DNA from: JAJPKK01 sp963844635
Lineage (GTDB): Bacteria > Pseudomonadota > Alphaproteobacteria > Rhizobiales > Xanthobacteraceae
NCBI GenBank assembly: GCA_963844635.1
Contig: CAWJPD010000007.1
Location: 124,001-188,000, forward strand
DNA: 64,000 nt
Reading direction: 5' to 3'
The notes beneath the pieces were generated by a model. That model had not been told where the DNA came from, searched no databases, and worked only from the letters and a program-made list of their open reading frames with translations. The position numbers and the translations under genes were made by a program. Below are positions 9,061-18,723 of this stretch, one piece after another; position 1 is the stretch's first letter, and each line of letters starts with the position of its first letter.

Positions 9061-12000
9061 TCATTCCGCGGCAACGGCATGGATCGAAGGCGCGGCCTCC
9101 GCCGGGTGCTCACGCTTGCCGGAAACCCAGGCATGCAGACGCGCGAGATAGAGATAAACGACCGGCGTCGTGTAAAGCGTCAATACCTGGCTCAGAGCAA
9201 GGCCGCCGACCATAGAAAAGCCGAGGGGCCTGCGCAGCTCCGATCCGGTGCCATGGCCGAACATCATCGGCAGGCCGGCAAGCATCGCCGCCGCCGTCGT
9301 CATCAGGATCGGCCGGAAGCGGAGCAGGCAGGCTTCGCGAATCGCCTGCAGCGAGGCAAGCCCGCGTTCACGCTCGGCGGCAATGGCAAAATCCACCAGC
9401 ATGATACCGTTCTTTTTGACGATGCCGATCAGCAGGATGATGCCGATGATGCCGATCACCGACAAATCCATATGCCCGAGGTTGAGGGCAAGCAGCGCGC
9501 CGATGCCGGCGGACGGCAATGTCGACAGAATGGTGAGCGGGTGGATGAAGCTCTCGTAGAGCATTCCCAGGATGATGTAGACGACGACGAGCGCCGCTGC
9601 GATCAATGCCGGTTCGCTGGACAAGGACGACTGGAAAGCCTGGGCATTGCCCTGGAAGGTCCCGATCACGGATTCAGGCATGCCGATCTCCGTCGCCGCG
9701 CGGGTAATCGCGTCGACAGCTTCACCGAGTGCCACTCCGGCACGCAGGTTGAACGTCAACGTGGCGGCCGGGAATTGCCCCTGATGGTTGATCGCAAGCG
9801 GTCCGATCTTGTGAGAATCGATGTCGACCAAGGCCGACAGCGGCACGGTTCCGCCAGTAATTGGCGACTTGACATAGATATGGTCAAGCGTCTCAAGCGT
9901 GCCAACCATGTCGGGCACGACTTCAAGAATGAGGAAATAGGTGTTGAGCTGGGTAAAATATTGGGAGATTTGCCGCTGTCCGAAGGCATCATTGAGCGTG
10001 TCGTCAATCGCCTGAGCCGTAATCCCGAATCGAGAGGCCTGATCGCGGTTGATGGTCACCTGGAGCTGCGGAGCGCTCGACAAGAGGTCGGTTCCGACGT
10101 CGACGATTTCCGGCAAGGTCCTCATCTTGGCCATCATCTTCGTCGACCACTCGGTCAACTCCTGGATGTTGGGATCCTGGAGCGTATACTGGAACGCGGC
10201 GCGCGCAATGCGGCCGCCCACAGTGATATCCTGCGAGGGCTGCAGATACGTGGTCATGCCGACGATTTTCGCGAGCTGGGGACGCAGGCGATCAATGACC
10301 TGCGAAGCATCGAGATCGCGTTCCTCGCGCGGCTTCAGAATGATGCTCAGGCGCCCGATATTGCCGGTTGAGCCGAAGCTCGCCCCGAAGCTCGTCGCCA
10401 CGCCCTGAACGGCAGGATCACGCAGAATGGTTTGGTCCACTTCGCTCTGCAGCCGCAGCATCTTTTGCGGCGAAACATCCTGGGACGCTTCCGATATGCC
10501 ACTCAGCAGGTCGATGTCCTGGATCGGGAAAAAGCCTTTCGGCGTCTCGTAGACCATGAAGCCGGTCAGCGCCATGGTCGCGAAGAACACGCCGAGCGTG
10601 ATCGGCTGGTGGCGCAGCACGACATCGAGGGTCCGCCGATAGAAGCTCAGCAGCGCGTCGAACCCGGCTTCGATGACGCGGTAGAGACGGCCGTGGTCAT
10701 GCGACTCCGGCCGCATGAAACGCGAGCACAGCATCGGGGCGAGCGTCAGCGAGACGAGCGCCGATACGGCAATCGAGGCGGTGACGGTGAGGGCGAATTC
10801 GCGAAACAGCCGGCCGATGATGCCGCCCATGAGCAGCAGCGGGATGAACACCGCGATCAATGAGCAGCTGATCGACAACACCGTGAAGCCGATTTCGCGC
10901 GCGCCATTGAGGGCCGCCTCGAACGGGGCTTCGCCATCTTCGACATGGCGGTGGATGTTCTCCACCACGACGATCGCGTCATCGACGACGAAGCCGACGG
11001 CGATCGTGAGCGCCATCAGCGACAGATTGTCGATGCTGAAGCCAAGCAGGTACATCGCCGCGGCCGAGCCGAGCAGCGCCAGCGGTACCGTGATCCCGGG
11101 AATGAGCGTTGCCCAGAAGTTGCGCAGGAACAGCAGGATCACAGCTATCACCAGCGCGATCGTCAATGCGAGGGTGTGCTCGACGTCCTTTACCGAGGCG
11201 CGGATGGTGGTGGTGCGGTCCTGCAGAACCTCGATCCGGATGGCCGGCGGAATGTTGCGCACCAGCCGCGGCAGCATCTCCTTGATCTGATCGACGGTGT
11301 CGATGACGTTGGCCCCGGGTTGCTTGTACACGACGAGCAAAACGCCGCGCTTGCCGTTCTGGAAAGCGCCGATCGTGTTGTCGGTCGGACCGGCAACTGC
11401 CTGGCCGATATCGCGAACCCTGATGGCGCCGCCATTGCGATAGGCGACGATCGTGTCGTTGAACGGCTCCGCGTCGATGATCTGGTCGTTGGCAGCGATC
11501 GCAAAACTGACATCGGGGGTGTTGACCGTGCCCTTGGAGGCGATCGTGGTCGAATTGACCAGCATCGGGCGCACGTCTTCCAGCGTCAAGCCGGTCGAAG
11601 CGAGCTTGGCGGGATCGACTTGGATGCGGATCGACGGCTTTTGCTCGCCCCAGATCTGAACCTGGGCAACCCCGCGTACTTGCGAAATCTGCTGGGCGAG
11701 GAAATTGTCGGCGTAATCGTCGACCGTGATCAGCGGAATCGTGTCGGATTGCGCGGAGAGAATGAGCACCGGCAAGTCGGCCGGATTGACCTTGCGGTAG
11801 CTCGGCGGCGCCGTCATGGTTTGCGGCAGCGTCCTGCTCGCTGCCGTGATCGCCCCTTGCACGTCCTGCGCGGCGGCATCGATATTGCGGGTCAGCTCAA
11901 ACTGAATCGTGATGTTGGTCGCGTTGAGCGCGCTGACCGAAGTCAATTGCGTGATGCCGGGAATTTGCCCGAACTGGCGCTCCAGCGGCGAGGCCACCGA

Positions 12001-12183
12001 GGCCGCCATGGTTTCTGCGCTGGCGCCCTGCAAGGTCGCGCTCACATTGATCGTCGGAAAATCGACCTGCGGCAGCGCCGCCACCGGCAAGAATGGTAAC
12101 GCCACCAGCCCGACAAACCCAATCGCCGCCATCAACAAAGATGTCGCGACCGGGCGCATGATAAACGGTTCGGAAATATTCAT
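9061..12183 (-). CDS. RND efflux transporter permease (MdtB/MdtC-like)
   Basis: This is an inner-membrane drug/proton antiporter of the HAE1 RND family, about 1040 aa from the chosen start. That start (ATG 12183, MNISEPFIMRPVATSLLM) is preceded by GGGAG at good spacing; an upstream ATG at 12249 lacks support. The protein has TM1 with LLMAAIGFVGLVALPFLPV, porter motifs ERQFGQIPGITQLTS, the TM4 proton-relay pair VGFVVDDAIVVVENI near residue 400, and the late motif KKNGIMLVDFAIAAERERG. The MNISEPFI/NPIRPVATSLL start and length favour MdtBC-type transporters. Its adaptor lies divergently at 12457. No outer-membrane channel gene is seen in the window. Confidence 0.93.
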   Translation of the reverse strand: MNISEPFIMRPVATSLLMAAIGFVGLVALPFLPVAALPQVDFPTINVSATLQGASAETMAASVASPLERQFGQIPGITQLTSVSALNATNITIQFELTRNIDAAAQDVQGAITAASRTLPQTMTAPPSYRKVNPADLPVLILSAQSDTIPLITVDDYADNFLAQQISQVRGVAQVQIWGEQKPSIRIQVDPAKLASTGLTLEDVRPMLVNSTTIASKGTVNTPDVSFAIAANDQIIDAEPFNDTIVAYRNGGAIRVRDIGQAVAGPTDNTIGAFQNGKRGVLLVVYKQPGANVIDTVDQIKEMLPRLVRNIPPAIRIEVLQDRTTTIRASVKDVEHTLALTIALVIAVILLFLRNFWATLIPGITVPLALLGSAAAMYLLGFSIDNLSLMALTIAVGFVVDDAIVVVENIHRHVEDGEAPFEAALNGAREIGFTVLSISCSLIAVFIPLLLMGGIIGRLFREFALTVTASIAVSALVSLTLAPMLCSRFMRPESHDHGRLYRVIEAGFDALLSFYRRTLDVVLRHQPITLGVFFATMALTGFMVYETPKGFFPIQDIDLLSGISEASQDVSPQKMLRLQSEVDQTILRDPAVQGVATSFGASFGSTGNIGRLSIILKPREERDLDASQVIDRLRPQLAKIVGMTTYLQPSQDITVGGRIARAAFQYTLQDPNIQELTEWSTKMMAKMRTLPEIVDVGTDLLSSAPQLQVTINRDQASRFGITAQAIDDTLNDAFGQRQISQYFTQLNTYFLILEVVPDMVGTLETLDHIYVKSPITGGTVPLSALVDIDSHKIGPLAINHQGQFPAATLTFNLRAGVALGEAVDAITRAATEIGMPESVIGTFQGNAQAFQSSLSSEPALIAAALVVVYIILGMLYESFIHPLTILSTLPSAGIGALLALNLGHMDLSVIGIIGIILLIGIVKKNGIMLVDFAIAAERERGLASLQAIREACLLRFRPILMTTAAAMLAGLPMMFGHGTGSELRRPLGFSMVGGLALSQVLTLYTTPVVYLYLARLHAWVSGKREHPAEAAPSIHAVAAE

Positions 12184-12277
12184 TGCGAGCAACTCCCGAT
12201 GAGCTCGCCCAGCTCTTTGCGCAGGCAGGATAGCACTGCTGGTGCCCAATTTGTAGCGCGTTAACCCGGTTCAGGCG

Positions 12278-12333
12278 CTGAGTTTGCATAAATTTTGCAT
12301 AAACATCGCGGGCCATGGCATTGTGTGCCATGG
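12278..12333. promoter_or_regulatory. Candidate operator region between divergent RND genes
   Basis: In the 273-bp gap between the two divergent RND genes, 12313-12333 is a perfect 8-bp inverted repeat, CCATGGCA-ttgtg-TGCCATGG. About 12283-12305 also holds two direct TTTGCATAAA repeats. A dyad of this size is typical of a TetR- or MarR-type operator, but no regulator gene lies nearby, so the protein that would bind is unknown. Confidence 0.45.
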
Positions 12334-12456
12334 GCGTGCTTCCGTGCAGCATTGACCTTTGTCCCGGGAAGCGGTTCAGTTATCCTTGCACAAAATGTCA
12401 TACAAGCCTGCCAACCTTTCGGGCTTTATCCCCGAAGGTTGATATGTGGAGGGAAC

Positions 12457-13612
12457 GTGGCTCGGCGGCGAAGTCTTGTGATTTCTGCACTGGTGGTTGG
12501 CATTGCCGCCGCTGGAGCTTGGTATGGGCTCCAGCAATCCCCCCCCGCGCGGGCACGCGGCCCGGCGCTCACTCCGGTCAGCGTCGGAACCGTCAGCAAA
12601 CGTGACTTGCCGATCTATCTGACCGGCCTAGGCACAGTGCAGGCTTCCTTCACGGTCGGCATCAAGAGCCAGGTCGACGGAAAGCTGGAATCGGTGCTTT
12701 TCGTCGAGGGGCAGCACGTCAAGAAGGGTGACGTGCTCGCCAAGATCGATCCGCCGCTCTACCAAGCAGCGCTCGACCAGGCCAAAGCCAAGAAGATGCA
12801 GGACGAAGCCAATTTGATTTCGGCGGAAAAGGATTCTGACCCGGGCAAAGACGCTCGTGGTCCGCAGTTTCGAAACGCAGCAGGTGGTCGATCAGACGCA
12901 GGCTAAGGTCGATGCCTCCAAGGCGACGATCAAAGCCGACGACGCGGCGATCGAGACGGCGCAGACCAATTTCAACTATACCTCGATTATCGCCCCGAGC
13001 GACGGCCGCATGGGCGTGCGACTGATCGACCCGGGCAACATCGTGCACGCTTCCGACGCCAATCCGATCGCGACCTTGACGCTGACCAAGCCTTCGGCGG
13101 TGCTGTTCACGCTGTCGTCGCGCTGGCTCTCCGACGTGCGCGACGCCCTGGCACGCGGTCCGGTGGAAGTTGAGGCCATGAGCCAGGACAATCATCGCAC
13201 GCTCGGCAAAGGCAAATTGCTGCTGATCGACAATATCGTCGACCAGTCGAGCGCGACGATGCGCCTCAAGGCAATGTTCGACAACGAGGACGAGCAGCTG
13301 TGGCCGGGCGATTTCGTCAATGCGCGGGTGCTGGTCGAGGAGCGGCACGACGTTCTCACCATTCCCTCGCCCGCGATCCAGCGCGGCCCCGACGGCGTTT
13401 TCGCCTGGGTGGTGAGGAGCAATGACACCGTTGAGCCGCGCAAAGTCGTGACCGGCCCGACCACGGGCGATCAAACCATCATCACTTCCGGGCTGTCGGA
13501 GGGTGAGCGTATCGTTGTCGATGGCCAGTACAAGCTTCAGGAGAATTCGAAGGTACAGATCGTCGAAGCGGCTACGACATTGCCGGGCACGGCTTCCGCA
13601 CAGCGCGATTAG
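12457..13612 (+). CDS. RND efflux periplasmic adaptor (MdtA-like), one frameshift
   Basis: This membrane-fusion protein would link the RND permease to an outer-membrane channel. The start GTG 12457 follows GGAGGG (12448-12453). The N-terminus has a signal/anchor (SLVISALVVGIAAAGAWYGL) and the biotinyl-lipoyl half motif GIKSQVDGKLESVLFVEGQHVKKGDVLAKIDPPLY. After AEKD the frame is lost by an extra T near 12834. The next frame continues VVRSFETQQVVDQTQAKVDASKATIKADDAAIETAQTNF (hairpin), IIAPSDGRMGVRLIDPGN, and beta-barrel domains to 13612. The full product would be about 384 aa. It is divergent from the permease rather than in one operon with it, which is unusual for mdtABC. Confidence 0.85.
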
Positions 13613-13697
13613 AGCGGATTTGCCGACGACTGCGCGGCGCGGGATGGGCGTCTGCCTGGCCGAGTCCCTATCGTGAGCATCTCGCAGGAGGCGCATC

Positions 13698-14675
13698 GTG
13701 ACAGGCGCGCGCCGGTTTTGCATCGCACTCGCCGCACTCGTCGCCACGGCGGGGATCGGCACCGATGCAAGCGCTGCCGATAAGCTGTCGTTTGGCCAAG
13801 TGTCGCCGACCGCCACGGTCTGGCCCGGCCTCATCGCTGCGAAGAAAGGATTTTTCGCGGCCAACAACATCGAAATGCAGACGGTGTCGATCGGCGTGTC
13901 CCCCGGCATGCAGGCGGTGGCGTCCGGATCGCTCGATATCATGCAGAATACCTGCAACGCGCCGATCGCCTTTTTTGAGGGAGGCGGTGGCAATGTGCGG
14001 ATCGCAATGGTGTCGATGTCGGTCCATCCCGCCGTGCTGATCGGACGAAAAGGAATTGCCGGATTTGCCGACCTCAAGGGGCGCGTGATCGGCACCTCCT
14101 CGCTCAGGTCGGGATCGACTATCCTGCTGCGGCGGCTGCTCAAGGCCCATGGCCTCGACGAGGCGGATTATGACCTGGTCGCCGGACAAGGGTCGGCACA
14201 GATTTTCAATGGCCTGCAGGCAGGTGCCATCGACGCGGTGTGGCTGGTCCCGCCGCAGTCCTTTGTCGCCGCGAGCGCCGGTTATCCGGTGCTTGGCAGT
14301 TTTCGCGAGGTGGCGCCGAGTTTCCCGTTCGTTTGTTTCGCCACCAGCGTTGGGTTCCTGCGGGCGAAGCATGACATCGGTCGCCGCTTCGTCGGCGCGT
14401 GGGGCGCTGCTGTTGACTGGCTCCAAAACGTTTCCCATCGCAGCGAAGCCGAGGCGCTGCTTGCAGCGGAATTGAAGGTGTCGGCGGCGGCCGCGGCGAG
14501 GACCTATGACGATCTCATCGTGCAAAACCCGCAAGCCTTTCCGCGCGACGGCAGGCTCGACGCCGAGGCGCTAAGGGCCATGATCCGGGTCATGGTCGAG
14601 GGGGAAGAACTCAAGGCCATGCCGCAAGGCGACATTCGGAAATACCTCGACTTGTCACTGCTCGTCGGCAACTGA
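13698..14675 (+). CDS. ABC transporter substrate-binding protein, NMT1/SsuA/TauA type
   Basis: The 325-aa periplasmic protein has a signal peptide (FCIALAALVATAGIGTDASA) and then the NMT1/THI5-like fold: SPTATVWPGLIAAKKGFFAANNIEM, GVSPGMQAVASGSLDIM, and GRVIGTSSLRSGSTILLRRLLKAHGL. Such proteins bind nitrate, sulfonates, taurine, thiamine precursors or aromatic acids for an ABC importer. The GTG start is preceded by AGGAG at 7 nt. No permease or ATPase genes follow, so the ligand and transporter partners are unknown. The stop TGA overlaps the next repeat by one base. Confidence 0.82.
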   Translation: MTGARRFCIALAALVATAGIGTDASAADKLSFGQVSPTATVWPGLIAAKKGFFAANNIEMQTVSIGVSPGMQAVASGSLDIMQNTCNAPIAFFEGGGGNVRIAMVSMSVHPAVLIGRKGIAGFADLKGRVIGTSSLRSGSTILLRRLLKAHGLDEADYDLVAGQGSAQIFNGLQAGAIDAVWLVPPQSFVAASAGYPVLGSFREVAPSFPFVCFATSVGFLRAKHDIGRRFVGAWGAAVDWLQNVSHRSEAEALLAAELKVSAAAAARTYDDLIVQNPQAFPRDGRLDAEALRAMIRVMVEGEELKAMPQGDIRKYLDLSLLVGN

Positions 14676-14776
14676 GGGCGCCCGCGAAAATAACCGGTAC
14701 GATAATTGGCAGACCTCCGATTCCGGGTGAGGCGGACCGCCACAGGGATGATTTCAGCTATTTTTGCAGATACCCC
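14675..14776. repeat. About 100-bp inverted-repeat element (MITE-like), copy 2
   Basis: The left end AGGGCGCCCGCGAAAATAAC follows the stop TGA of the preceding gene exactly as in copy 1. The right end (GCTATTTTTGCAGATACCCC) is degenerate. It fills the gap before the next gene. Confidence 0.8.
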
Positions 14777-14790
14777 GAGCGGAGGCGGAA

Positions 14791-15762
14791 ATGCGGCGGT
14801 TCGCCATCATCATCACGACGGCGCTCATTGCTTGGATCGGCAACGGGGGCACAGAGGACGCCCGGGCGCAAAACTACCCGACGAAGCCGATCAAACTCAT
14901 CGTTCCGTTTGCTCCCGGCGGTCCGGCCGACGTGATCGGCCGGCTGATCGGCCAGCAGTTGAACATCATCCTTGGTCAAAGTCTGATTATCGAGAACCGC
15001 GGCGGGGCCGGCGGCACGATTGGCGCCCGCGCCGCTGCCACCGCCGAACCCGACGGCTACACGCTGCTGTTCGCCAATACTTCGACGCTCAGCATCAACC
15101 CCGCCGTCTATACGCACCTTGACTACGATCCAGCCAAAGTTTTCGTCCCCGTCGCGCTGATCGGCACCACATCGAACCTCATGGTGCTCAACCCGTCGCT
15201 GCCGGTGACCTCGGTTCCCGAGGTCATCGCCTACGGCAAGGCGCATCGGCTCGCCTATTCCAGCCCGGGCGTCGGTACGCCCCCCTTCATGATCGGGGAG
15301 ATGTTCAAGCTCCGCACCGGTCTCGACATTACTCACGTGCCGTACAAGGGCGGCGGCAACTCCACCCAGGACGTGATTTCCGGCCAGGTGCAGATGACAT
15401 TCGAAAACCCCGCCATCGCGCTGCCGCTGGCGCTCGCAGGCGCGGTCCGTGCCATTGCGGTCACCAGCGAGATGCGCAATCCGCGGATTCCCGACGTGCC
15501 GACGATGAGCGAAACCATCCCCGGCTTCGTCTCGGTGTCCTTCACCGGAATGGTGGCGCCCGCGGGGGTGCCGCAAGCCGTCGTCACCCGGCTCAATGCG
15601 GCGATCAATGAAAGCCTCCAGGTCCCCGAGGTCAGGACGACGCTGGAAAAGCTGTCGGTCGATACCCGGCCCGGAACTCCGGCCGATTTCGGAAAATTCC
15701 TCGCCGAGGAACGAGGAAAATGGGCCGCGGTCGCCAAGTCGGCAAACATTCATTTGGATTAG
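14791..15762 (+). CDS. Tripartite tricarboxylate transporter (Bug/TctC family) substrate-binding protein
   Basis: The 323-aa protein starts at ATG 14791, with GGAGG 5 nt upstream and a signal peptide (MRRFAIIITTALIAWIGNGGTEDARAQ). Family motifs follow: YPTKPIKLIVPFAPGGPADVIGRLIGQQL, ENRGGAGGTIGARAAATAEPDGYTLLFAN, LAYSSPGVGTPPFMIGEMFK and THVPYKGGG. Bug proteins bind carboxylated ligands and usually outnumber their TctAB permeases, as here, where no permease is adjacent. Ligand unknown. Confidence 0.92.
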   Translation: MRRFAIIITTALIAWIGNGGTEDARAQNYPTKPIKLIVPFAPGGPADVIGRLIGQQLNIILGQSLIIENRGGAGGTIGARAAATAEPDGYTLLFANTSTLSINPAVYTHLDYDPAKVFVPVALIGTTSNLMVLNPSLPVTSVPEVIAYGKAHRLAYSSPGVGTPPFMIGEMFKLRTGLDITHVPYKGGGNSTQDVISGQVQMTFENPAIALPLALAGAVRAIAVTSEMRNPRIPDVPTMSETIPGFVSVSFTGMVAPAGVPQAVVTRLNAAINESLQVPEVRTTLEKLSVDTRPGTPADFGKFLAEERGKWAAVAKSANIHLD

Positions 15763-15904
15763 CGTTCCGATCGCCCTCACATCATTCGCGACCGCTGCCG
15801 CCTTCGCAACCGGCTGTGGATGGCTTTTACATTCACAACGGGAGCAGTCCAGGACATGACTGTCGGCCTTCCCTCCAAGCCGTGGCATTGCTACATGCGC
15901 TGCC

Positions 15905-17710
15905 ATGACCACCGTGCCGATCGAGAACATCCGGAACTTCGCCATCATCGCCCATATCGATCATGGCAAGTCGACGCTTGCCGACCGCCTGATCCAGATG
16001 ACGGGCGGTCTCACCGAGCGCGAGATGGTGGAACAGGTGCTCGATTCGATGGATATCGAACGCGAGCGCGGCATCACCATCAAGGCGCAGACGGTGCGGC
16101 TCAACTACCGGGCTCGCGATGGCAAGGACTACGTGCTCAACCTGATCGACACGCCCGGTCACGTCGATTTCGCCTATGAGGTCAACCGCAGCCTTGCCGC
16201 CTGCGAGGGGTCGCTGCTCGTCGTCGACGCGAGCCAGGGGGTCGAAGCGCAGACGCTCGCCAATGTCTACCAGGCGCTCGACAACAATCACGAGATCGTG
16301 CCGGTCCTCAACAAAGTCGACCTGCCCGCTGCCGAACCCGACAAGGTGAAGCAGCAGATCGAGGACGTGATCGGCCTCGACGCCTCCGATGCCATCCTGA
16401 TTTCTGCCAAGACGGGGTTGAACGTCGAGGGTGTGCTGGAAGCGATCGTCAAACGCCTGCCGCCGCCAAAAGGCGACCGCGACGCCGTGCTCAAGGCGCT
16501 CCTGGTCGACAGTTGGTACGACAGCTATCTCGGCGTCGTCGTGCTGCTGCGTATTGTCGATGGTGTGCTTCGCAAGGGCCAGCGCATTCGCATGATGGGC
16601 ACCAATGCGACCTATGAGATCGATCGCGTCGGGGTGTTCACGCCGAAAATGCTGGAAGCGGGCACGCTCGGTCCCGGCGAAATCGGTTATCTCACGGCGT
16701 CCATCAAGGAAGTGGCGGACACCCGGGTCGGTGACACCATTACGGATGACCGCAAGCCGGCGGCGGCACCGCTGCCGGGCTTCCGGCCGGCGGTTCCGGT
16801 GGTGTTTTGCGGGCTGTTCCCGGTCGACGCCGCCCAGTTCGAGGATTTGCGCGCGGCGATGGGCCGGCTGCGCCTGAACGACGCGAGCTTTTCCTATGAG
16901 ATGGAAACCAGCGCCGCGCTCGGCTTTGGCTTCCGTTGCGGCTTCCTCGGGCTGTTGCACCTCGAAATCATCCAGGAACGACTGGAACGCGAATTCAATC
17001 TCAATCTGATCGCGACGGCGCCGTCGGTCATCTACCACATCGGGCTGACGGACGGCCGCGAGCTTGAAATCCACAATCCCGTCGACATGCCGGACGTGGT
17101 CAGGATCGCCGAAATCAATGAGCCGTGGATTCGTGCAACCATTCTGACGCCGGACGAGTATCTCGGCAGCGTCCTGAAACTGTGCCAGGACCGCCGCGGC
17201 ATTCAGGTCGAGCTCACCTATGTCGGCAACCGCGCGCTCGTCAAATACGATCTGCCGCTGAACGAAGTGGTGTTCGATTTCTACGACCGCCTGAAATCGG
17301 TTTCCAAGGGGTATGCATCATTTGATTACCACCTTACCGACTATAAGCCGGCCGATCTCGTTAAAATGCAAATTCTTGTCAATGGCGAACCGGTGGACGC
17401 ACTCTCCATGCTGGTCCATCGCACCCGCGCCGAGAACCGCGGCCGCGCCATGGTGGAAAAACTCAAGGAGTTGATCCCGCCGCACATGTTCCAGATTCCG
17501 ATCCAGGCGGCGATCGGCGGCAAGATCATTGCGCGGGAAACCGTGCGCGCCTTCCGCAAGGACGTGACGGCGAAATGCTATGGCGGCGACGTCACGCGAA
17601 AACGCAAGCTGCTTGAAAAGCAGAAAGAGGGCAAAAAGCGCATGCGCCAGTTCGGCAAGGTCGATATCCCACAGGAGGCTTTTATCGCCGCGCTCAAGGT
17701 GGATGTGTGA
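15905..17710 (+). CDS. lepA: Elongation factor 4 (ribosome back-translocating GTPase)
   Basis: LepA is a translation GTPase acting on stalled or misassembled ribosomes. The 601-aa protein has G1 AHIDHGKSTL, G3 DTPGHVDF, G4 NKVDLP and SAKTGLNVE in the first 170 residues. EF-G-like domains II, III and V follow (FRCGFLGLLHLEIIQERLEREF), and the LepA-specific C-terminus ends in GGDVTRKRKLLEKQKEGKKRMR and FIAALK. Full length and intact. It appears monocistronic. Confidence 0.98.
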   Translation: MTTVPIENIRNFAIIAHIDHGKSTLADRLIQMTGGLTEREMVEQVLDSMDIERERGITIKAQTVRLNYRARDGKDYVLNLIDTPGHVDFAYEVNRSLAACEGSLLVVDASQGVEAQTLANVYQALDNNHEIVPVLNKVDLPAAEPDKVKQQIEDVIGLDASDAILISAKTGLNVEGVLEAIVKRLPPPKGDRDAVLKALLVDSWYDSYLGVVVLLRIVDGVLRKGQRIRMMGTNATYEIDRVGVFTPKMLEAGTLGPGEIGYLTASIKEVADTRVGDTITDDRKPAAAPLPGFRPAVPVVFCGLFPVDAAQFEDLRAAMGRLRLNDASFSYEMETSAALGFGFRCGFLGLLHLEIIQERLEREFNLNLIATAPSVIYHIGLTDGRELEIHNPVDMPDVVRIAEINEPWIRATILTPDEYLGSVLKLCQDRRGIQVELTYVGNRALVKYDLPLNEVVFDFYDRLKSVSKGYASFDYHLTDYKPADLVKMQILVNGEPVDALSMLVHRTRAENRGRAMVEKLKELIPPHMFQIPIQAAIGGKIIARETVRAFRKDVTAKCYGGDVTRKRKLLEKQKEGKKRMRQFGKVDIPQEAFIAALKVDV

Positions 17711-17772
17711 TGAAGAAAATCGGCTAAATTAGAGTTTACCAGCGGATTCCGGTGAAATCGAACCGTCCTTCG

Positions 17773-17928
17773 TAGGGCGGATTAGCGCCCGTTTCCGTGA
17801 GGCGGTTAGACGTACTCGGCCCGGGCGCGTAATCCGCCAAATCACGATGGGATCGGCGGGTTGCGCGCCTTGCCTTTGTACTTGCTATTTCGTCGTCTGG
17901 GGTCGGCGCTTAACCCGCCCTACGCAAT
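17773..17928. repeat. Intergenic inverted repeat with GTAGGGCGG ends
   Basis: The ends CGTAGGGCGGATTAGCG and CGCTTAACCCGCCCTACG are inverted, and the interior has further GGCGG/CCGCC palindromes. Repeats of this look are common between genes in Bradyrhizobium-like genomes. The flanking stretch ATTCGATCTGACCGAAACTTGC (17926-17947) recurs with changes at 27329-27355. Confidence 0.7.
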
Positions 17929-17970
17929 TCGATCTGACCGAAACTTGCTATAGTTGGCCGACACTATGGT

Positions 17971-18240
17971 CTACTCGGCTGCGGAGGTCTGTTTCAACAA
18001 ACCAGTTGCTTTCATCTCATCGTGAAGTGCGATCGGGTCCCAATCATAGCCGTTCGGCCACGTCAGCGCCCCGTCCTCGATGAACACGCGCGCGAAATAT
18101 AAAGCATCCTTCAGGGGATCGACCATTGTTCCGCCGCGTTGCAGAATCGACGAAAAGTCTTGCGTTCCCACGGTGCCGTCGGAGAATTCGATCTCCAATC
18201 TGTAGCCGCCTCGTCTGCGCAGCCCGACCACATCAATCAT
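17971..18240 (-). CDS. DUF2442 domain protein
   Basis: The 89-aa protein shows the DUF2442 pattern: hydrophobic YRLEIEFSDGTVGTQDFSSIL, then LKDALYFARVFIEDGALTWPNGYDWDPIALHDEM. Function is unknown. Its start overlaps the end of the upstream DUF4160 gene by 8 nt, so the two are probably translated together. Such pairs are widespread and are often suspected to be toxin-antitoxin-like, but nothing in this sequence proves it. Confidence 0.85.
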   Translation of the reverse strand: MIDVVGLRRRGGYRLEIEFSDGTVGTQDFSSILQRGGTMVDPLKDALYFARVFIEDGALTWPNGYDWDPIALHDEMKATGLLKQTSAAE

Positions 18241-18499
18241 CGTCGAGACCTCCTATGCGTTGGAGCGGGCTATCGGATCGTGCCGCTTGCCAATTTTTAT
18301 TAAGCGCATCTCGCCGCAGCGCTGTCCACTCCGTCACCAATTTCGTAACAGTTGGCGGCAGGCTGCCGTCGATCACACGGCCATCGGCGATACGAACTCG
18401 CGCCCTGTATCCTTGATAGCGCACGTGAAAATGCGGCGGATCATGGTCGTTGAAGAACATGCGTACGGCAATTCCGAGAAAATAGGCAATTGTCGGCAC
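18233..18499 (-). CDS. DUF4160 domain protein
   Basis: The 88-aa protein carries the family signature near its start, AVRMFFNDHDPPHFHVRYQGYRARVRIADGRVIDGSLP, followed by a basic helix VTEWTALRRDALNKNWQAA. It is first of the DUF4160-DUF2442 pair and overlaps it by 8 nt. The cluster of His and acidic residues (DHDPPHFH) hints at metal or nucleic-acid chemistry, but no activity is established. Confidence 0.87.
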   Translation of the reverse strand: MPTIAYFLGIAVRMFFNDHDPPHFHVRYQGYRARVRIADGRVIDGSLPPTVTKLVTEWTALRRDALNKNWQAARSDSPLQRIGGLDDD

Positions 18500-18723
18500 T
18501 TACCCCTCAACAAAGGTTGGCACGGAGGACGCGAGCGATGCAGCATCTCGTCTACAAGCAACATTGAACGCGCTCAAAACGCCGTCACTCCAGACGTCCG
18601 AGACCATGAGAGGGCCATCAAGGGGATACGCTCCGCCACTGATGAACCCTTATTCACGACAAAATTGTCGCGCGTCTGCCATTATTACGATAAAATCGAT
18701 TCGGGAACGATGGGGACGCAATT

